Below are positions 5,236 through 8,593 of a DNA stretch of 8,593 nt, one piece after another. The stretch is taken from positions 1 through 8,593 of the forward strand of contig JAJYSW010000137.1 of the NCBI GenBank assembly GCA_021793335.1, in the 5' to 3' direction. The notes under the pieces were generated by a model. It was not told the origin of the DNA, did no database searches, and saw only the letters and a list, made by a program, of their open reading frames with translations. Origin of the DNA: Actinomycetes bacterium. GTDB lineage: Bacteria > Actinomycetota > Actinomycetes > Mycobacteriales > Micromonosporaceae. The translations under genes and the position numbers were made by a program. How positions within the stretch are numbered: the first letter of the stretch is position 1; the number at the start of each line of letters is the position of its first letter.

Positions 5236-6618
5236 TCAGTAGCGCAGCCGCCGCATGATCTTCTCCTTCATCGACGTGAACGGCGGATAGACCACCTGCA
5301 TCGTGTCCGGGGCGAGCGGCTTATCGAATACCGCCTTCGTGTGGCTGAACGTCTCGATTGACCACTTCCCGTGGTACGCACCGATGCCCGAGGCACCGAC
5401 GCCGCCGAACGGCAGCCCCGGCACGTCGATGTGCGCCATCGGCGCATTGAACCCGATCGCGCCCGACGAGGTCCGCGTCAGGAGCCTTCTCCTCGTGGCC
5501 TCCGAATTCGTGAACGCGTACAGCGCGAGCGGCTGCTCCCCGGCGTTCACGTGGGCGATCGCCTCGTCGAGAGTCGCCATCGTCAGGATCGGTAGGACCG
5601 GCCCGAAGACCTCCTCGGCCATCACCGCGTCTCCAGCGTCCACATCGGCCAGTACTGTCGGTGCGATGTACCGCGTCTCGCGGTTGTAGCCGCCCCCGCA
5701 CACCAGGCGGCCTTCGCTCAGGTACGCGCTCAAACGATCGAAGGACCGCTCGTCGACGATCCGCCCGTAGTCGGGGCTGTCGGCCGGTGAGTGCCCGTAC
5801 ATCTCGCGCACCGCCTCGGCCAGGTGCCGCTCCAAATCCGGGCCGACGCCGTCCAGCGCGATCACGTAATCGGGTGCGAGGCATGTCTGCCCGGCGTTCA
5901 TGAACTTCGCCCACGTGATCCGCCGTGCCGCCACCGCCAGGTCCACGTCCCGCTCGACGATCACGGGGGACTTCCCGCCCAGCTCCAGCGTCACCGGTGT
6001 CAAATGCTCCGCCGCCGCCTTCGCGACGATCCGCCCCACCCGGGCCGACCCGGTGAAGAAGATGTGGTCCATCCGCTCGGCCAGCAGCGACGATGTCGTC
6101 TCCGGCCCGCCCTCCACGACGGCGACCGCTTCAGGGTCGAGGTACTGGCCCAGCAGCCGCGCCAATGTCGCCGAAGTCCGGGGCGATGATTCCGAAGGCT
6201 TCACGATCGCCGCGTTGCCGCACGCCAGTGCCCCCGCCAGCGGCACCAGCGTCAGCTGCACCGGATAGTTGAACGGCCCGATCACCAGCACCAATCCGAG
6301 CGGCTCTCGCAGCAGGTACGATTTCGCCGGCTGAAGATGCGGCGGTGTGCGGACCCGCTCGGGCCGAAACCACGACCGCAGGCGTCCCCGCATCCGCCGG
6401 ACCTCGGCGGTGACGAAATCGATCTCGCTGAGGAACGATTCGGGCGCCGCCTTGCCCAGATCGGCGCGCAGCGCCTCGGCCAGTTCCTCGCCGGCCTCCT
6501 TGAGCATCGCCTCAAGCCCTTTGAGCTGCGCGATTCGCCACGGGATCGGCTTGGTCCGGCCGCTCGCGTAGTGGGATCGGAGGCGGGTGACGGTACTGGA
6601 AATCGATGCGCTGCTCAT
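5236..6618 (-). CDS. NAD(P)-dependent aldehyde dehydrogenase (class 3 / ALDH3-like)
   Basis: A complete 460-residue aldehyde dehydrogenase that oxidises aldehydes to carboxylic acids. The catalytic Cys246 lies in NAGQTCLAPDYV and the general base Glu212 in TLELGGKSP. Cofactor binding is shown by GPFNYPVQLTL (114-124), KPSESSP (140-146) and FTGSARVG (188-195). EEVFGPVLP (335-343) and GLPFGGVGASGIGAYHGK (401-418) are the usual late motifs. The short N-terminus, the direct start with coiled helices and the basic tail (SMKEKIMRRLRY) place it with ALDH3-type enzymes for medium- or long-chain and aromatic aldehydes; the exact substrate is unknown. There is no hydrophobic C-terminal anchor, so it should be cytosolic. 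The ATG at 6618 has no Shine-Dalgarno, but TACGCT ends six bases upstream, suggesting a leaderless transcript. A TSUP transporter lies 64 bp upstream on the same strand. Confidence 0.93.
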   Translation of the reverse strand: MSSASISSTVTRLRSHYASGRTKPIPWRIAQLKGLEAMLKEAGEELAEALRADLGKAAPESFLSEIDFVTAEVRRMRGRLRSWFRPERVRTPPHLQPAKSYLLREPLGLVLVIGPFNYPVQLTLVPLAGALACGNAAIVKPSESSPRTSATLARLLGQYLDPEAVAVVEGGPETTSSLLAERMDHIFFTGSARVGRIVAKAAAEHLTPVTLELGGKSPVIVERDVDLAVAARRITWAKFMNAGQTCLAPDYVIALDGVGPDLERHLAEAVREMYGHSPADSPDYGRIVDERSFDRLSAYLSEGRLVCGGGYNRETRYIAPTVLADVDAGDAVMAEEVFGPVLPILTMATLDEAIAHVNAGEQPLALYAFTNSEATRRRLLTRTSSGAIGFNAPMAHIDVPGLPFGGVGASGIGAYHGKWSIETFSHTKAVFDKPLAPDTMQVVYPPFTSMKEKIMRRLRY

Positions 6619-6624
6619 CCGGCG

Positions 6625-6630
6625 AGCGTA
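6625..6630 (-). promoter_or_regulatory. -10 box of a leaderless aldehyde dehydrogenase transcript
   Basis: TACGCT on the minus strand ends six bases before the ATG at 6618, and no ribosome binding site is present. The same TANNNT plus six bases layout occurs at two other starts in this window. No clear -35 box is seen, which is common in actinobacteria. Confidence 0.4.
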
Positions 6631-6682
6631 GCGGTTCCGCGCCGTCCGCGGGGTCCCGCCGGCCGCTCCGCTCCCGGCCGCG

Positions 6683-7465
6683 TCAGGAGACCCACACGTC
6701 CCAGCCGAGACGGGCGAGGAGCGCGAGGACCGTGATCACCAGGATGGCGCGGACGAAGCCCGAGCCCTTGGCGATCGCGGTACGGGCGCCGATCCAGGCG
6801 CCGGCCATCGTCGCGAGCCCCATCGTGATACCGAGCGGCCACCAGACATGGCCTTGTACGGCGAAGACCGCGAGCCCGCCGAAGTTGGTGGCGACGTTGA
6901 CGACCTTCGTGTGGGCTGCGGCGGTCACGTAGTCGAAACCGAGGATCACGGTGAACGCCACCGACAGGAAGACGCCCGTTCCCGGGCCGATCAGCCCGTC
7001 GTAGCAGGCGATGGCGACGCCGCACACGAGCATGACCGCCGCTGCCCGGTGCGGGGTGCGCAGCTTCGGCTGCGGTTCGATGCCGAGTTCGGGCCGCGCC
7101 ATGACCAAGACGAGCACGGAGGCCAGGACTGCGATGACGATGGGTTTCAGCGCCTGCGAGGAGACGGCCGAGGCGGTCGCCGCTCCGGCACCTGCCCCCG
7201 CCAGCGCGAGCGCGACGGTGGGCCACAGGAGCCGGTGTTCGAGCTTGATCCTGCGGGCGTAAGTGATCGCGGAGACCGAGGTGCCGCAGATCGATGCGAG
7301 CTTATTGGTGGCCAACAGGGCCACGGCCGGTGTGTGGGGGAACGCGACGAGCAGTGCGGGCAGCTGCACGAGCCCGCCACCGCCGACGACCGCGTCGACC
7401 CAGCCCGCGAACAGGGCGGCGGCCACCAGGAGGGCGATCAGCGAGGCGTCGAGCTCGATGGTCAC
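6683..7465 (-). CDS. TSUP family membrane transporter (TauE/SafE-like)
   Basis: A 260-residue integral membrane protein of the TSUP (TauE/SafE, DUF81) family, with about eight hydrophobic segments (near 8-40, 45-68, 80-100, 105-122, 140-157, 161-177, 187-226 and 238-255). The two related halves each carry the family's glycine-rich motif: GWVDAVVGGGGLVQLPALL at 21-39 and YDGLIGPGTGVFLSVAF at 155-171. They are followed by the matching ATNKLAS (52-58) and HTKVVNVATNFGGL (185-198). Family members export or import sulfite, sulfonates, sulfoacetate or other small organic anions; the cargo here is not known. The start is GTG at 7465, just before the first hydrophobic segment, with no Shine-Dalgarno but with TAAGCT six bases upstream. 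Length is normal. It precedes the aldehyde dehydrogenase by 64 bp on the same strand; that gene's own -10 box weakens the case for one operon. Confidence 0.9.
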   Translation of the reverse strand: MTIELDASLIALLVAAALFAGWVDAVVGGGGLVQLPALLVAFPHTPAVALLATNKLASICGTSVSAITYARRIKLEHRLLWPTVALALAGAGAGAATASAVSSQALKPIVIAVLASVLVLVMARPELGIEPQPKLRTPHRAAAVMLVCGVAIACYDGLIGPGTGVFLSVAFTVILGFDYVTAAAHTKVVNVATNFGGLAVFAVQGHVWWPLGITMGLATMAGAWIGARTAIAKGSGFVRAILVITVLALLARLGWDVWVS

Positions 7466-7471
7466 CGCCAG

Positions 7472-7477
7472 AGCTTA
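7472..7477 (-). promoter_or_regulatory. -10 box of a leaderless TSUP transporter transcript
   Basis: TAAGCT on the minus strand ends six bases before the GTG at 7465, and there is no ribosome binding site between them. The arrangement fits transcription starting on the start codon. The -35 region is not conserved. Confidence 0.4.
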
Positions 7478-7561
7478 ACCAGCGGCACGGCGGGCGGACA
7501 CGCCGATGAGGTGAGGAACACGTGTCGGTGCGTAATCATCTGCTATCAAAAGGTGGTGGAT

Positions 7562-8155
7562 TTGACGAAGCCCATGACGCACTTGGTGAAACGCGGATAC
7601 GAGTATACGTTCACGCCGGACGCCGAACAAAGGCGGAACCTCGATGAGACTATGGAAGCGGTTAGGGCCGTTTACAACTGGTCGCTAGTGGTGTTCCAGA
7701 ACGAGTGGCGGCGCCGACACCGGAAGATGACGTACGCCGAGATATCCGCGAAGTTGACCAAATGGAAGAACCAGCCGGCGAACCGGTGGGTCAAGGAGTA
7801 TTCGTCGGTGCCATTGCAGCAGATCGCCCGCCAGCTGCACACCGAGTACCACGCGTTCATCAATGGGCGGCGCCCCGAGCCGGTGCCCAGAGAGCACGGA
7901 GAGCAGCGAGTGCTGGTGTACTCGCGGGCCGGGTACTACCTCAAAGGCCGTGAAGTGAAGCTCGCAAAACACCAGACGCCATTGGACATCCAGTGGGGAT
8001 TGGAGCGGCCGAGCCGCGACGACATCACCTCGATCACCGTGATCAAAGGGGACGACCACTCCTGGCGGCTGTGGATCGTGGCCGAGGAATTCGTGGAGGT
8101 GCCGCGCCAGAAGCCGCCCGAATGCGGCGAATGCGGTCGAGTCCTGGAAGTGTGA
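7562..8155 (+). pseudogene. tnpB: Truncated TnpB (IS605 OrfB family), N-terminal domain only
   Basis: About 197 residues match the N-terminal part of TnpB, the RNA-guided nuclease of IS200/IS605 and IS607 elements. RGYEYTFTPDAEQRRNLDET, VRAVYNWSLVVFQNEWR, MTYAEISAKLTKWK, SSVPLQQIARQLHTEYHAF and FINGRR follow the OrfB helix-rich start. VYSRAGYYLKGREVKLAKHQ, PLDIQWGLERP and SWRLWIVAEEFVEVP are the beta-barrel part. The family then continues into a RuvC nuclease domain, with full length about 370-450 residues; here the frame reads PPECGECGRVLEV and stops, so all RuvC residues are missing. CGECG may be the first half of the C-terminal zinc finger, joined by an internal deletion. AAAGGTGGTG (7549-7558) suggests TTG at 7562 as start; the ATG at 7574 is the alternative. 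The open frame upstream of 7562 is antisense to the transporter and is not TnpB. No TnpA partner is present. Confidence 0.8.
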
Positions 8156-8306
8156 CGAGAGAAGCGGACCGGTCCGGACGGCGGCCGGGGCAGGGCGGCC
8201 GCCTCAGACCATCGCTCGGACCCCGATCGGCCCCGGCGGACTATGAGCGGCAAGCGGCTCCCGCCTGCCACACCACTCCGCGTGCCACTGTGAAGAGACA
8301 CGAAAG

Positions 8307-8344
8307 CGCCCGGTCGAGGAAACCCTTCAAACCTCGACCGGGCG
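8307..8344 (-). terminator. Perfect 13-bp hairpin, likely terminator
   Basis: CGCCCGGTCGAGG (8307-8319) and its exact complement (8332-8344) enclose a 12-base loop. In the minus direction it is followed by CTTTCGTGTCTCTTC, a pyrimidine-rich tail, so it best fits a gene entering from the right edge on the minus strand. It could also act on transcription leaving the TnpB remnant on the + strand. Confidence 0.6.
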
Positions 8345-8509
8345 GCGGTCGGCTCAGCGCGGCATTGACAGGGGAGCCGGCGTTGCTGAGCCGTGTCGCG
8401 GAGCCACGGCGGACCCTGGCGGCTTCTCAATCGGGTCCGCCGCGCTCTCGGCGTCTATTCATTTGGACGGTGGTGTTCATGTTCGCAGTTCGGTTACTGC
8501 GATCATCGG

Positions 8510-8544
8510 CCGCTTCCCGCTGTGTTGTTTGCTTCGGGAAGCGG
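8510..8544 (-). terminator. 10-bp hairpin between the two repeats
   Basis: CCGCTTCCCG (8510-8519, the end of the first repeat) pairs perfectly with CGGGAAGCGG (8535-8544) around a 15-base loop. On the minus strand it begins six bases after the TGA at 8551, so it would serve as terminator if that stop belongs to a real gene. Confidence 0.4.
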
Positions 8545-8550
8545 TGAGGT

Positions 8551-8593
8551 TCATGCTCGCAGTTCGGCCACCGCGACCGTCAGCCGCTTCCCG
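8551..8593 (-). CDS. Possible 3' end of a gene cut by the window edge
   Basis: Minus-strand translation from the edge gives GKRLTVAVAELRA and then TGA at 8551, with a hairpin right behind the stop. The copy at 8475-8519 gives GKRPMIAVTELRT and TGA in the same register, with differences partly synonymous or conservative, as expected if a gene's 3' end was duplicated. Thirteen codons are too few to name a product or to be sure that it is coding. Confidence 0.3.
   Translation of the reverse strand, partial: GKRLTVAVAELRA

Larger units (their letters stand above)
8156..8593. other. Non-coding, hairpin-dense stretch
   Basis: No recognisable complete gene. From 8165 on there are a 12-bp palindrome (CGGACCGGTCCG, 8165-8176) and perfect stems at 8307-8344 (13 bp), 8350-8393 (9 bp, 26-base loop), 8407-8442 (10 bp, 16-base loop), 8483-8500 (6 bp) and 8510-8544 (10 bp). 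Two 45-bp repeats end the window. The stretch follows a broken TnpB gene, so a transposon right end, clustered terminators or a structured RNA are all possible. Confidence 0.5.
8475..8593. repeat. Two 45-bp direct repeats, 74-bp period
   Basis: Copies at 8475-8519 and 8549-8593 share 38 of 45 bases; all seven differences are transitions. A 29-bp spacer separates them and the second copy ends exactly at the window edge, so more copies may follow. Both copies keep CGCAGTTCGG and end in CCGCTTCCCG. Read on the minus strand both encode GKR....AV.ELR followed by TGA. Confidence 0.75.

Noticed and set aside
2973..6618. One haloalkane degradation pathway (dehalogenase then aldehyde dehydrogenase)
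   Set aside because: The dehalogenase is dead, no alcohol dehydrogenase is present, an IS630 remnant and a MarR gene lie between, and the aldehyde dehydrogenase seems to have its own promoter.
7495..7535. Left-end hairpin of the TnpB element (around ACACGTGT, 7518-7525)
   Set aside because: The possible stem is imperfect and no matching right end or target motif could be identified.
6848..7561. N-terminal extension of the TnpB frame
   Set aside because: It is antisense to the intact TSUP transporter and has no TnpB similarity before the TTG/ATG near 7562-7574.
8475..8593. CRISPR array
   Set aside because: Only two diverged 45-bp copies with one 29-bp spacer are visible, the spacer pairs with the repeat, and no cas gene is present.
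8307..8593. Telomere of a linear actinomycete replicon
   Set aside because: Loops here are 6-26 bases rather than the tight 3-base loops typical of Streptomyces telomere palindromes, and nothing shows that the window edge is a replicon end.

Overview
The window is GC-rich, with G or C at most third codon positions. It uses GTG and TTG starts, some genes appear to lack a 5' leader, and it carries a secreted glycosidase with a ricin-type lectin domain. This points to an actinomycete chromosome or large replicon; genus and species cannot be told from the sequence. I see six convincing intact genes, two pseudogenes, one truncated transposon gene, several hairpin terminators and one clear regulator-operator region.

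Layout. 1-690: an unrecognised 104-residue protein on the + strand followed by a strong hairpin. 690-1054: no gene seen. 1055-2479 (-): a secreted GH43 enzyme with a C-terminal CBM13, most like exo-beta-1,3-galactanases, with an AT-rich operator-like inverted repeat upstream and a tiny ORF with a perfect Shine-Dalgarno next to it. 2973-4290: a minus-strand operon of a SnoaL-like protein and a haloalkane dehalogenase that is broken by frameshifts and internal deletions. Divergent from it (4291-4770, +) is an intact MarR regulator; the 96-bp gap holds a promoter and overlapping inverted repeats. 4907-5203: a decayed IS630-family transposase tail lying against the 3' end of a class-3 aldehyde dehydrogenase (5236-6618, -). 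Upstream of that on the same strand is a TSUP/TauE-SafE transporter (6683-7465). 7562-8155 (+): a TnpB (IS605 OrfB) gene keeping only its N-terminal part. 8156-8593: no clear gene, but consecutive perfect stem-loops and two copies of a 45-bp repeat, perhaps around the 3' end of a minus-strand gene cut off by the window edge.

How it fits together. The best-supported unit is the MarR / SnoaL / dehalogenase locus: regulator, operators, promoter and first gene look functional, but the catabolic enzyme is dead. The GH43 protein probably acts alone outside the cell on plant arabinogalactan. The transporter and aldehyde dehydrogenase are collinear, but each seems to have its own promoter. IS630 and TnpB remnants show past insertions. 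I found no convincing new defence or mobile system; the hairpin and repeat zone at the right edge is the least explained part.
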